A stretch of 45,018 nucleotides of DNA from Bacteroidota bacterium. Lineage in GTDB: Bacteria > Bacteroidota > Bacteroidia > Sphingobacteriales > Sphingobacteriaceae. The stretch covers positions 1 through 45,018 of the forward strand of contig JABDBM010000027.1 of NCBI GenBank assembly GCA_013288685.1. The letters run 5' to 3'. Shown piece by piece: positions 1 through 6,951 of this stretch; position 1 is the stretch's first letter, and each line of letters begins with the position of its first letter. A model generated the notes under the pieces. It ran no database searches. It was not told where the DNA came from and was given only the letters and a program-made list of their open reading frames with translations. The position numbers were made by a program, and so were the translations under genes.

Positions 1-294
1 AGGCTCGCGCAGCGTCTGGGGGAAATATTTACTGTTTGTAAAAGTAAAGTGCAGGCTTTCAAACTTTTGGCGATATGGTATAATGAGGTTGAAGAATCAG
101 GTATTGACTCATTTAGGACCGTAGCAGGATCGGTCAAACAGCATTACGAGTATATCTTAAATTTCTTTAACAATAGAAGCACCAACGCATCTGCTGAATC
201 TTTCAATGCTAAAATAAAAGCCTTTAGAGCCACATCACGCGGAGTGAGAGATATTGATTTCTTCCTTTTTAGACTTGCTAATATCTATGCCTAA
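1..294 (+). CDS. ISAon1-type transposase, C-terminal part (truncated by window edge)
   Basis: The reading frame is open from base 1 and ends with TAA at 292-294, so the gene begins outside the window. The visible 97 residues contain the segment NRSTNASAESFNAKIKAFRA followed by RGVRDIDFFLFRLANIYA. This is the characteristic C-terminus of ISAon1/ISL3-like transposases of Bacteroidota, with the conserved N-A-E-SFNAK-K pattern that carries the last catalytic glutamate. The GTG at 49 is only an internal codon, not a start. The frame is intact as far as it can be seen, so the element may be complete upstream. Recognition is from memory of the family; the exact IS name cannot be fixed from this fragment. 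Confidence 0.82.
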   Translation, partial: RLAQRLGEIFTVCKSKVQAFKLLAIWYNEVEESGIDSFRTVAGSVKQHYEYILNFFNNRSTNASAESFNAKIKAFRATSRGVRDIDFFLFRLANIYA

Positions 295-328
295 ATTATT
301 CAGCCCCCCCAGATTTTTTACTTGATCC
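1..328 (+). mobile_element. Right end of an ISAon1-like insertion sequence
   Basis: The transposase tail is followed within a few bases by a C-run and the segment CAGCCCCCCCAGATTTTTTA (301-320), which I take as the terminal inverted repeat. The partner left repeat lies outside the window, so the exact boundary (about 328) and any target duplication cannot be confirmed. The stop codon of the next gene on the other strand is only a few bases beyond this end. Confidence 0.6.
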
Positions 329-332
329 GGCG

Positions 333-749
333 TCATCCTATTTGTTGAACCCATTGACTTCGCCAGGCAGGCGCCTCGAAGGGATCGGCAAAATATTGGG
401 TTTCGTGCGCGACCTTTCCATTGCGAAACTCCATAATGCTCACGGTGTATGCCGGTCGTCCCTGATAAGTGATGATATATTCCGTGATCCAGAGATTACC
501 ATTTCCGATGATGCGCCGAACATTGAAACCAGCTGGCTTACCCGGATGATGACTGCGCAAGGCCTGTAAATTGCGCCGCCCGATGATTCGCTCGCCCGAT
601 TGCGGATAATCACAGATGGCGTTTTCATCATAAATATTATGTTCAGCGTCCGCGTCACCAGCAGCTGATGCCTGCCAGTGCTCATTGAGCGCTTCCCGTA
701 TTTGTTCCTCTTCCGTCGACCGTTCCGGTTGTTCGTTTTTACTACTCAT
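333..749 (-). CDS. NTF2-like / SnoaL-like fold protein
   Basis: A 138-aa protein with no signal peptide, so probably cytoplasmic. Its order of elements is that of SnoaL-like NTF2 proteins: an N-terminal helix (EEEQIREALNEHWQASAAGD), an acidic segment with DYPQSGERIIGR, and C-terminal strands ending in MEFRNGKVAHETQYFADPFEAP. Members bind or isomerise small hydrophobic molecules or act as epoxide hydrolases, but no specific substrate can be read here. The gene is visibly richer in G+C than most of the window and sits directly against an IS end, which suggests acquisition by transfer. It is divergent from the short-chain dehydrogenase at 997, and the two may be co-regulated. Confidence 0.78.
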   Translation of the reverse strand: MSSKNEQPERSTEEEQIREALNEHWQASAAGDADAEHNIYDENAICDYPQSGERIIGRRNLQALRSHHPGKPAGFNVRRIIGNGNLWITEYIITYQGRPAYTVSIMEFRNGKVAHETQYFADPFEAPAWRSQWVQQIG

Positions 750-940
750 ATTTTATTTGATAAGTATATTATTAAAAATCAATAAAATAGTCACAAGACG
801 CTCTTACCCCTTGATGAGATTTCAGCTCGCATAAATTTCATATACAAAAATAGGTAATGCTATTTGGTATTACTCCGCAACTATCTCTAAATATTGCCGC
901 GATGACATACCTGTTTGAATTCCTTATCTTTTTGTTTGAT

Positions 941-964
941 TATCGTTAACCAACGGTATCGTTA
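941..964 (+). promoter_or_regulatory. Direct repeat TATCGTTA x2, candidate operator
   Basis: TATCGTTA occurs at 941-948 and again at 957-964, 16 bp apart, just upstream of the -7-like box of the dehydrogenase gene and within the divergent intergenic region. Spaced direct repeats like this are typical regulator sites. No cognate regulator is visible in the window. Confidence 0.35.
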
Positions 965-970
965 TCGCGT

Positions 971-978
971 TAAGTTTG
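971..978 (+). promoter_or_regulatory. Bacteroidota -7 box (TAAGTTTG) for the dehydrogenase
   Basis: TAAGTTTG matches the TAnnTTTG -7 consensus and lies 18 bases before the ATG at 997. No TTG -33 element is found at the usual 17-23 bp spacing; the closest TTTG copies (931-938) are too far away. The call therefore rests on the -7 box alone. Confidence 0.4.
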
Positions 979-996
979 TACCATTAAAATAGTATA

Positions 997-1830
997 ATGA
1001 AAAAAGTAATCGTAGTTATGGGTGCCGGATCAATCGGACAGGCAATCGCCGGCCGTGTAAGCGCAGGTAAACATATCCTCCTGGCCGATCTGCGGCAGGA
1101 AAATAGCGACGCAGCAGCAAAAACATTGAGCGAGGCCGGCTTTGAAGTAAGCACCGCCATCGTTGATGTCTCATCCCGCGACTCGGTTCAAGCGCTTGTT
1201 AAAGCCGCCACGGCAATTGGAGGCGTGACCGGCTTAATTCATGCTGCCGGAGTTTCTCCATCACAAGCATCCCCGGCTACGATCCTTAAAGTTGATTTAT
1301 ATGGCACTGCACTGGTATTGGAAGAATTTGGTAAAGTCATAGAAAACGGTGGCTCAGGCGTGGTTATCGCTTCGCAATCGGGACATCGACTCCCCGCATT
1401 AACGCCCGAACAGGATAAAGCCCTTGCCACCACACCTGTTGAGGAATTGCTATCCCTTTATTTCGTTCAGCCCGGTGAGGTAAAAGACTCACTGCACGCC
1501 TATCAACTATCAAAAAGGGGAAACTCCCTGCGGGTTAAGGCCGAAGCCGTGCACTGGGGTAAAAAAGGCGCGCGCATTAATACCATTAGTCCCGGAATTA
1601 TTATTACACCGCTGGCAAAAGATGAACTGTCCGGTCCCCGGGGCGATGGCTATCGCCGGATGATTGAGCTTTCTCCCGTAGGCCGGGCCGGTACTCCCGA
1701 CGAAGTTGGAAGCGTTGGCGCTTTATTGATGGGATCGGATGGCGCTTTTATTACCGGAAGCGATTTTTTGATGGACGGAGGGGTTACTGCGGCTTATTTT
1801 TATGGGGAACTGGCGCCGAAGGCGGAATGA
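997..1830 (+). CDS. Short-chain dehydrogenase/reductase (SDR)
   Basis: A 277-aa classical-length SDR. The nucleotide-binding motif is MGAGSIGQAIA at residues 8-18, an acidic residue D31 closes the second strand and favours NAD(H) over NADP(H), and HAAG is at 82-85. The active site is a serine near 126-128 with Y169 and K173 in AYQLSK. The N-S-P-G segment at 195-200 and the DGG near 260-262 complete the family pattern. Its substrate is unknown. The insertion between the serine and the tyrosine (about 130-165) is longer than in minimal SDRs. It is divergent from the NTF2-like gene across 247 bp and may share regulation with it. Confidence 0.9.
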   Translation: MKKVIVVMGAGSIGQAIAGRVSAGKHILLADLRQENSDAAAKTLSEAGFEVSTAIVDVSSRDSVQALVKAATAIGGVTGLIHAAGVSPSQASPATILKVDLYGTALVLEEFGKVIENGGSGVVIASQSGHRLPALTPEQDKALATTPVEELLSLYFVQPGEVKDSLHAYQLSKRGNSLRVKAEAVHWGKKGARINTISPGIIITPLAKDELSGPRGDGYRRMIELSPVGRAGTPDEVGSVGALLMGSDGAFITGSDFLMDGGVTAAYFYGELAPKAE

Positions 1831-1851
1831 TTTGATATAAAAGAACAACTA

Positions 1852-2355
1852 CTATTTTTCGATTTCTTTAAAATACCAGGGCACCCACTTTTGTTTACTC
1901 CAAAATCCCATGAGTTTTTCTTTTATCAATCTCCCTTGTTTAGTTATTCCAAATAACTTTTCTCCATCATAGAATAATTTATCTGGACACGCCTGCCGAT
2001 TTTGTCCACCAGCCGACAACATTCCGATGAAATTAGGTGTGGTGACACGCTCAGGCTTATCGTCATCAGATAATACTAATGAATCAACCATTTTGCCTGT
2101 TTTATCCGTATAGCTCAAAGTATCATAAATTGGTATCGTTTTTAAGTATAGCGTATCGTTTTTAATACTCCACCTCCCTTTACTCCAACTCGACATTAAG
2201 TCAAAATGCCAGGAATAACTAAAGGTTGAATCTTCATTAATTTGGATGTGACTACCAAAATAGTTTTGATATTTTCCAATTAATTCGTTGTTCTTATTTT
2301 GCCCGTTTGACAGTGAAGGAACGAGTAAAAACACAAAAAGGACAAAGTTTTTCAT
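1852..2355 (-). CDS. Secreted hypothetical protein, 167 aa
   Basis: I do not recognise the family. The N-terminus MKNFVLFVFLLVPSLSNGQ is a short signal peptide with likely cleavage after the G-Q region, so the product is exported. The remaining sequence has alternating polar and aromatic strands (GKYQNYFGSHIQINEDSTFS, GRWSIKNDTLYLKT). This resembles small lipocalin-like or META-like beta barrels common in Bacteroidota, although no diagnostic motif is seen. It converges with the dehydrogenase with 21 bp between stops. Lower G+C than the genes to its left suggests native DNA. Confidence 0.65.
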   Translation of the reverse strand: MKNFVLFVFLLVPSLSNGQNKNNELIGKYQNYFGSHIQINEDSTFSYSWHFDLMSSWSKGRWSIKNDTLYLKTIPIYDTLSYTDKTGKMVDSLVLSDDDKPERVTTPNFIGMLSAGGQNRQACPDKLFYDGEKLFGITKQGRLIKEKLMGFWSKQKWVPWYFKEIEK

Positions 2356-2446
2356 AAGTTATGGAATTGACTTTAAAGCAAGATGAATTTCAAATTCGAT
2401 TTCCATAAATATTTGAAAAATATTTTAGCTATATACTTAAGTGGAG

Positions 2447-3238
2447 TTAAGTAATTCCTATTATCCCGCCCATCACCTCCCTAAAATACCCCGCAGCCAG
2501 CAACAACCTGCTCCCATACCACGAAAACATCTCCCCATCAACCAATTTAATAACGGCATTGGGAACAATCTCATTTAATTCGTCAATATGCTTTTGCTTA
2601 AACGGATAAGGTTCCGAGGATAAAAAAACAACATCAGGCTTTGCCTCAACCAACATTGCTGCATCAATTTCAGGATATCTTTCCAATTCAAAAACATTTA
2701 CCAACCCGCACTTTTGCAGCATGGCATCGATAAAAGTATGCTTACCTGCCACCATATAAGGCTTCCGCCAGATAAAATAAGCCACCCGCAAATTCAACAA
2801 GGGCAAACTAAGTTCCTCAAATTGCTGCTTGATAGCATACCCAAGCGCAGTTGCGGGGCCCACAGTACCTGTCAACTCCCCCACCCTTTCAATCATCTCC
2901 ACAGCACTGTCCAGATCATTAATATCGCTTATCCAAACAGGGCAAACGGCCATCAGTTCTTCAACCTGGCTGCGCTCGTTTTCCTCTTTGTTGGCAATAA
3001 TCAAATCCGGCCTCAATGCTTTTATTTTTTCAATGTCCAATTGCTTGGTACCACCAACTTTCGCAGTCGATTTAAACCTGTTTTCCGGATGGATACAAAA
3101 TTTCGTGATCCCCACAACCTTATCACCCAGGCCCAACGCAAATAACAATTCGGTTTGCGAAGGCACAACAGAAACAATGCGCTTCGGCATAGCTGGAAGA
3201 AGTACTTCGCGGTTCAATTGGTCGTAAAAAACAGACAT
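2447..3238 (-). CDS. BtuF-like helical-backbone substrate-binding protein
   Basis: A 263-aa protein of the vitamin B12/siderophore-type periplasmic binding fold. It opens with PKRIVSVVPSQTELLFALGL, has the GGTKQLDIEKIKALRPDLII strand-helix, and continues with KPDVVFLSSEPYPF in the second lobe, all typical of BtuF-like proteins. It carries no signal peptide or lipobox, unlike transport receptors such as BtuF, and no ABC permease or ATPase genes flank it. This cytoplasmic-looking solitary form may be a metal- or cobalamin-binding protein with a non-transport role, or it may rely on export by another route. Neighbours give no further hint. Confidence 0.82.
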   Translation of the reverse strand: MSVFYDQLNREVLLPAMPKRIVSVVPSQTELLFALGLGDKVVGITKFCIHPENRFKSTAKVGGTKQLDIEKIKALRPDLIIANKEENERSQVEELMAVCPVWISDINDLDSAVEMIERVGELTGTVGPATALGYAIKQQFEELSLPLLNLRVAYFIWRKPYMVAGKHTFIDAMLQKCGLVNVFELERYPEIDAAMLVEAKPDVVFLSSEPYPFKQKHIDELNEIVPNAVIKLVDGEMFSWYGSRLLLAAGYFREVMGGIIGIT

Positions 3239-3365
3239 TTTATAAAGTAGGCTTGCGTTAAATCAGAGAGGTGGAAGGCTAAACAACTGGTGAATCATGG
3301 TTTACAAAGGTTAACACATTTTCGATAGTTTTAGTTAAAACCGGTCTAATAATCAGGCGATTAAT

Positions 3366-3400
3366 AAAAAAAACATGATTTACACTGTAACCATGTTTTT
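3366..3400. terminator. Hairpin terminator, AAAACATG/CATGTTTT
   Basis: The left arm AAAAAACATG ends at 3377 and the right arm CATGTTTTT runs from 3392 to 3400, with a 14-nt loop. The A- and T-runs on both sides would let it work in either direction. It lies between two minus-strand genes, upstream of the BtuF-like gene. Confidence 0.5.
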
Positions 3401-3427
3401 AGGCTAACTGTTGACGGCAGTTCTTGC

Positions 3428-3466
3428 TGTTGATCCAACTCAATCAACTTAGTCCCCCCAATCAAC
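3428..3466. repeat. CAACTCAATCAACTTA extragenic repeat, short copy
   Basis: CCAACTCAATCAACTTAG followed by CAATCAACTCAC, immediately after the stop of the sugar isomerase gene. The same words recur in the larger inverted copy at 29239-29336. Confidence 0.55.
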
Positions 3467-4402
3467 TCACCCGTTATAAATCTGGTAAACTCCCATAATT
3501 GTTCTATCATCAGATGATCCGACTAATACCGCAGTGATCCTTTTTTCTATCATCAACGCTTCTGCCTGGTTAATAAATTGCTCCGGTTCAACAAATACGG
3601 GTGTTTCAGTCATCATATTGTTGGCCGATAGTTTGGAGGTATCCGGTATCCGTAAAAGCGCCCGGCGCAGGTCGCCATCGGTTATGATACCCTTTACATA
3701 ATTGGCGTCGCCCACTATAACCATTCCCAGTCGCCCTTCCGACATGCAGAGCAGCAGTTCAGTAAACGACGCATCCTCAGTAACAAAAGGCAGGTTGTCC
3801 GTCCGCATCAAATCTTTAACCCGTACCAGCAGCTTGCGGCCCAAACTGCCGCCCGGGTGAAATCTTGCAAAATCCTCGTGCTGAAACTGCCGCGATTCCA
3901 TTAGCGCCACAGCCAGCGCATCGCCCATCACCAACGCTGCAGTAGTTGATGAAGTAGGCGCCAAAGCCAGCGGACAAGCCTCCTGCTCGATACAGATATT
4001 TAAATGATAATGGCTGTTTTTGGCAACGGTGGACTTGGGATTGCCGGTAATGCCAATAATTGTATTTTTATTCCAGGTTAAAAACGGGATCAATTTAAGT
4101 ACCTCATCAGTCTCGCCCGAGTAAGATATCAGGATCACCATATCTTTGGTACCCACCATCCCGAGGTCGCCATGAAAAGCTTCGCCAGGATGCAAAAAGA
4201 AACTCGGCGTGCCGGTGCTGGCCAGCGTTGCAGCTATTTTTTTACCGATGATACCCGATTTACCGATACCTATAACAATCACTTTACCCGTGGCTTTTAA
4301 TATAGCCTCAACAACCCTTGTAAACTCATCGTCTATCGAGTTGGCTACATAACGCAGCGATTCAATTTCGATATCAAAAACTCTTTTTGCAATTGCCTTC
4401 AT
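3467..4402 (-). CDS. kdsD: D-arabinose 5-phosphate isomerase (KpsF/GutQ/KdsD family)
   Basis: A 311-aa protein with the normal family layout: an N-terminal SIS domain (about residues 38-170) followed by two CBS domains (about 197-250 and 260-311). Signature segments are GIGKSG at 45-50, HPGEAFHGDLG at 71-81, SYSGETDE at 93-100 and HPGGSLGRKLL at 182-192. The enzyme converts ribulose 5-phosphate to arabinose 5-phosphate, the first committed precursor of Kdo for lipopolysaccharide. The next gene upstream on the same strand is kdsA, which uses this product, so the pair supplies consecutive Kdo steps. The 119-bp gap between them holds two strong hairpins, so co-transcription is uncertain. The symbol is a family inference; kpsF is the alternative. 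Confidence 0.93.
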   Translation of the reverse strand: MKAIAKRVFDIEIESLRYVANSIDDEFTRVVEAILKATGKVIVIGIGKSGIIGKKIAATLASTGTPSFFLHPGEAFHGDLGMVGTKDMVILISYSGETDEVLKLIPFLTWNKNTIIGITGNPKSTVAKNSHYHLNICIEQEACPLALAPTSSTTAALVMGDALAVALMESRQFQHEDFARFHPGGSLGRKLLVRVKDLMRTDNLPFVTEDASFTELLLCMSEGRLGMVIVGDANYVKGIITDGDLRRALLRIPDTSKLSANNMMTETPVFVEPEQFINQAEALMIEKRITAVLVGSSDDRTIMGVYQIYNG

Positions 4403-4417
4403 TTAGCCTCACCCCAA

Positions 4418-4504
4418 CCCCTCTCCAAGGGAGAGGGGCTTTTTATTTTTCTTTAAGTAAAAACATTGTACTAAGCTTTTCAAAGTCTCCCCCTTTGGGG
4501 GAGA
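4418..4504. repeat. Two REP-like hairpins between kdsA and the isomerase
   Basis: First hairpin: CCCCTCTCC (4418-4426) with GGAGAGGGG (4430-4438), followed on the plus strand by a T-rich tract. Second hairpin: CTCCCCC-TTT-GGGGGAG (about 4487-4503). In the direction of the flanking minus-strand genes neither is followed by a T-run. They are more likely interspersed repeats or mRNA-stabilising structures than terminators of this operon. Confidence 0.6.
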
Positions 4505-4521
4505 TTTAGAGGGGGCGTAAG

Positions 4522-5295
4522 CTATACCAACGGCGCCATCACCTTATCCAGATCTTGCAATTTAACCATATTCGGTCCATCACTTAGTGCGTTATCCGGA
4601 TCGGGGTGTATTTCCATAAAATAGCCATCAGCTCCGAATGCTTTCGCAGCCAGTGCCATCATCGGTACAAAGGTACGGTCGCCGCCGGTTTTGCCGCCTG
4701 CACCGCCGGGACGCTGTACCGAATGGGTACAATCCATACAAACCGGATGCCCAAAGGCCTTCATATCGTAAATATTCCTGAAATCAACGGCCAAATTATT
4801 ATAGCCGTACATGTTGCCACGCTCGGTTAAAATCACCTGCGTATTGCCGGCTTCAATCACCTTTTGCGCCGGGTAAAACATATCCTGTCCCGAAAGGAAC
4901 TGGGCTTTTTTCACATTCACAATTTTACCGGTTTTAGCAGCGGCCACCAATAAATCAGTTTGACGGCACAAAAACGCGGGTATCTGTAAAATATCAACCA
5001 CCTCGCCTACAATGGCAGCCTGGTAGCTTTCATGAATATCGGTAATTAACGGCAGCCCGAAACGTTCCTTTACTTTTAGTAACATTTCCATGCCTTTCTC
5101 AAGCCCTGGTCCGCGGTATGAATGAATGGAGGTCCGGTTGGCTTTATCAAACGATGACTTAAATATCACTGGAACATTATACTTCTGCCCGGCCTCGGCC
5201 ACCTTTTCAGCAACAGTATATAAAAGCTCCTGGCTCTCCATTACACATGGACCCAATATAAAGAACGGCTTTTGCCGTATTTGTTCAAATAGCAT
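4522..5295 (-). CDS. kdsA: 3-deoxy-8-phosphooctulonate synthase (Kdo-8-P synthase)
   Basis: A 257-aa protein, slightly short of the usual 270-285 residues because of a compact N-terminus. It contains FILGPCVMES near the start, FKSSFDKANRTSIHSYRGPG with the conserved K-N-R-S substrate-binding residues, the LITDIHE strand, and the late DCTHSVQRPGG motif. These identify KdsA rather than the related DAHP synthase. It condenses arabinose 5-phosphate with phosphoenolpyruvate in the cytoplasm to make Kdo 8-phosphate for lipid A-Kdo assembly. The cysteine in GPC and the family's metal-type positions were not analysed further. Arabinose 5-phosphate would come from the isomerase encoded just downstream. 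Confidence 0.95.
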   Translation of the reverse strand: MLFEQIRQKPFFILGPCVMESQELLYTVAEKVAEAGQKYNVPVIFKSSFDKANRTSIHSYRGPGLEKGMEMLLKVKERFGLPLITDIHESYQAAIVGEVVDILQIPAFLCRQTDLLVAAAKTGKIVNVKKAQFLSGQDMFYPAQKVIEAGNTQVILTERGNMYGYNNLAVDFRNIYDMKAFGHPVCMDCTHSVQRPGGAGGKTGGDRTFVPMMALAAKAFGADGYFMEIHPDPDNALSDGPNMVKLQDLDKVMAPLV

Positions 5296-5314
5296 AAAAT
5301 CGAGATATGAGGTG

Positions 5315-5322
5315 CAAAGATA
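5315..5322 (-). promoter_or_regulatory. -7 box (TATCTTTG) for kdsA
   Basis: On the minus strand this reads TATCTTTG, a match to TAnnTTTG, 19 bases before the kdsA ATG. No TTG at standard spacing was found upstream, so this rests on the -7 box. Confidence 0.45.
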
Positions 5323-5347
5323 AAAATAAGAATACGAATTAATGAAA

Positions 5348-5436
5348 GAACACGAATTTCACGAATTGGCCGAATTAACACCAACGAAAGTGCATAGCAT
5401 TCGCGCAAATTCGCCAAATTCGTGAAATTCGTGTTC
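5348..5436. repeat. Long inverted repeat of the CACGAATT family
   Basis: A 29-nt arm at 5348-5376 (GAACACGAATTTCACGAATT then GGCCGAATT) pairs with 5408-5436 with about two mismatches. Further ATTCGTG words continue to about 5500. It fills the gap between divergent kdsA and hscB. A diverged relative lies at 28355-28420. Confidence 0.75.
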
Positions 5437-5507
5437 ATTTAAATTCGTTAACTTATAACATTCGTGTAAATTAGTTCGCATTCGTGAACATTCGTGTCTA
5501 TTTAAAT

Positions 5508-5515
5508 TAAATTTG
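5508..5515 (+). promoter_or_regulatory. -7-like box (TAAATTTG) just before hscB
   Basis: TAAATTTG matches TAnnTTTG but ends only four bases before the hscB ATG at 5520. If used, the mRNA would be nearly leaderless. No clear -33 TTG is present, so it may be chance in A/T-rich DNA. Confidence 0.3.
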
Positions 5516-5519
5516 CCCC

Positions 5520-6044
5520 ATGAATTATTTTGAGTTTTACGGCATTCCCGAATCGTTCAATCCTGATGCTGCTTTATTGAAAAAGACGTTTTATCAGTTA
5601 AGCAAAGAATACCACCCCGATTTTTATGCCAACGAAGATGAGGCCAAACAACAGGAAATACTGGAGCTTTCCACGCTTAATAACAAAGCTTACCAAACCC
5701 TTTCGGACCCGTATAAGCGCCTCGAATACATTTTAAAGACCCACGAACTGCTTGTTGAGGGTGCAAAACCACAACTTCCGTCAGATTTTTTAATGGAAAT
5801 GATGGATATTAATGAACGACTGATGGAAATAGATGACGCCGAACAATTGGCGCATTTAACCGCCGAAGTGCTTGCCATTGAGGGAGATATAGACGAGGGT
5901 ATAGCCCAACAGACCTCAGGTTACGATGGTTTGGACGATACTGCCAAGGAGGACCGCTTAAATAAAATTGCAAATTTTTACTTTAAACAGAAATATTTGT
6001 TGCGGATTAGGGAGAGTTTGAATACATTTGCATCCCGATTATGA
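5520..6044 (+). CDS. hscB: Fe-S protein assembly co-chaperone HscB
   Basis: A 174-aa J-protein. The N-terminal J domain (about residues 1-75) has the essential HPD at 32-34 in KEYHPDFY, and RLEYIL leads to the C-terminal three-helix bundle that binds the scaffold protein IscU. Length and layout match bacterial HscB. It delivers IscU to the specialised Hsp70 HscA and stimulates its ATPase during iron-sulfur cluster transfer in the cytoplasm. No other isc genes lie next to it, so it appears as a solitary gene, as often seen in Bacteroidota. Its 3' end contains a promoter-like pair of boxes reading into the tRNA gene that follows. Confidence 0.93.
   Translation: MNYFEFYGIPESFNPDAALLKKTFYQLSKEYHPDFYANEDEAKQQEILELSTLNNKAYQTLSDPYKRLEYILKTHELLVEGAKPQLPSDFLMEMMDINERLMEIDDAEQLAHLTAEVLAIEGDIDEGIAQQTSGYDGLDDTAKEDRLNKIANFYFKQKYLLRIRESLNTFASRL
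6000..6030 (+). promoter_or_regulatory. Promoter for tRNA-Leu inside the end of hscB
   Basis: TTG at 6000-6002 and TACATTTG at 6023-6030 are separated by 20 bp, matching the Bacteroidota pattern TTG-N17-23-TAnnTTTG. The predicted start lies about 35 bases before the mature tRNA. This is the best complete promoter match in the window. Confidence 0.6.
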
Positions 6045-6070
6045 ACGACTAATCCACCGTTCTTTTAAAG

Positions 6071-6154
6071 GCCCAGATGGCGGAATCGGTAGACGCGTTG
6101 GTCTCAAACACCAATAACTTCACGGTTGTGCCGGTTCGACCCCGGCTCTGGGTA
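6071..6154 (+). tRNA. tRNA-Leu (anticodon CAA)
   Basis: An 84-nt class II tRNA with a long variable arm. The acceptor arm GCCCAGA (6071-6077) pairs with TCTGGGT (6147-6153), leaving a G-U wobble at the first pair, and the discriminator is A at 6154. The anticodon stem is TTGGT/ACCAA around the loop CTCAAAC, giving anticodon CAA at 6105-6107. The T arm is CCGG-TTCGACC-CCGG. CCA is not encoded. It decodes the UUG codon. Confidence 0.95.
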
Positions 6155-6197
6155 CAAAGCCCGATATGCAGACGCATCATCGGGCTTTGTGATTTTT
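6154..6197 (+). terminator. Rho-independent terminator of tRNA-Leu
   Basis: The arms ACAAAGCCCGAT (6154-6165) and ATCGGGCTTTGT (6179-6190) pair perfectly over 12 bp around a 13-nt loop, followed by GATTTTT. The left arm begins with the discriminator base of the tRNA. Confidence 0.85.
6183..6196 (+). repeat. Direct repeat GGCTTTGTGATTTT, copy 1 (in tRNA terminator)
   Basis: An identical 14-mer recurs at 7309-7322, and both copies are followed by similar AGGCGCG/AGCGCGG bases. The copies bracket a 1.1-kb stretch with a small orphan gene and a broken toxin-antitoxin locus. Confidence 0.5.
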
Positions 6198-6313
6198 AGG
6201 CGCGCCGGCCGTTTATGTATTGCGTTCAAAGAACCTTGATACCTTTTAAGTTCGATAAAACTTTAAAATAGATAATTTGCAAAATTGAAGCTCTTGTTAT
6301 CATAAAATATCAA

Positions 6314-6640
6314 ATGGCAATTAGACAGAAAAACTCCAGGCTTATAAATTGTAACGGAATCAAATTCAGGTGGACGGTTTCTCCGAAATCACATTTTATA
6401 AATTTTGTTGCTGAGTGTGTTGACGGTAAGGGGAGAAAAATCGAGGTGTTAGTAGAATCCGATATTAATCGCTTTTGGACAGAATTTCCGTATGTAGATG
6501 ATTTGAATTTGCAGGTTATCATGCCAAAAGATGCGGCCTCCTTCATTTTAAAGGCATTAGAGGACGGCTGGAATCCCGAAGAAAAAGGAAAGTCCATAAA
6601 ATATAGGCTTATAGCAGATAAGCTTTTGAAAGAAGAATAG
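6314..6640 (+). CDS. Small conserved hypothetical protein, 108 aa
   Basis: No function is assigned. The protein has no signal peptide or membrane segment. It begins with a basic stretch, then FRWTVSPKSHFINFVAECVD and IEVLVESDINRFWTEFPYVD, and a C-terminal helix with EDGWNPEEKGKSIKYRL. I recall similar small proteins of about 100 residues with a W-N-P-x-E-K-G segment scattered as orphans in Bacteroidota, so I regard it as a real gene. It lies alone downstream of tRNA-Leu in a short stretch bounded by direct repeats, a position favoured by acquired genes. Confidence 0.65.
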   Translation: MAIRQKNSRLINCNGIKFRWTVSPKSHFINFVAECVDGKGRKIEVLVESDINRFWTEFPYVDDLNLQVIMPKDAASFILKALEDGWNPEEKGKSIKYRLIADKLLKEE

Positions 6641-6689
6641 GCTTCTCGATGTGCCAAACCACAAAATGAAACAAATTAAATTTGCCATA

Positions 6690-6776
6690 GTGTTCTTAGT
6701 GAAACCCTTCGTGGCCCTTGTGGTGAATTTTTAACACTAAGTACACTAAGATTTTCACAAAGGACGCTAAGATTTG
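6690..6776. repeat. Imperfect palindrome of the CTTAGTG/CACTAAG family
   Basis: CTTAGTGAAACCCTTCGTGG on the left is mirrored by CACTAAG and TTTTCACAAAGGACGCTAAG on the right. Related stretches built from CACAAAG/CTTTGTG words occur at 30960-31052 and 33387-33521. The rest of the 297-bp gap between the small gene and the antitoxin locus (6641-6937) holds only this and the toxin remnant. Confidence 0.6.
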
Positions 6777-6865
6777 AAGTGAGCAGAATATAATTTGATG
6801 GTAGGCTGTGTTTTTTCAATTATGATACTGCCTCTTTTTATGGAACAAACTATTGACCGAAATAA

Positions 6866-6951
6866 TTATTCTTCACCTGCTTTACGAAGCATTGGTTGCA
6901 ACTGATATCCGTAATAACTACGATGGTATCAGTCGTTTTATTTGAACTCAT
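6866..6951 (-). pseudogene. Remnant of a DUF3368 (PIN-like) toxin gene
   Basis: Reading minus from ATG at 6951, inside the last codons of the antitoxin gene, the frame gives MSSNKTTDTIVVITDISC. This resembles the first strand of DUF3368 PIN-like toxins, whose start carries the catalytic aspartate in a TIVISDTS-like context. About 20 codons on, a different frame gives MLRKAGEE then stop at 6866, resembling the common C-terminal end of these toxins. The two frames are offset by two bases. The pattern is therefore an internal deletion of most of the gene that also shifted the frame. The start overlaps the antitoxin end, the usual arrangement of such pairs. The assignment rests on short matches and remembered family ends. 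Confidence 0.5.

Noticed and set aside
4418..4438. CCCCTCTCC hairpin as terminator of kdsA
   Set aside because: The T-rich tract follows on the plus strand only, whereas kdsA and the isomerase are on the minus strand. It is more likely an interspersed repeat.
5241..5438. Open frame of 65 codons on the minus strand upstream of kdsA
   Set aside because: It runs through the CACGAATT palindrome and the kdsA start, gives a low-complexity I/R/L-rich peptide and has no recognisable domain. The DNA is better explained as a repeat.
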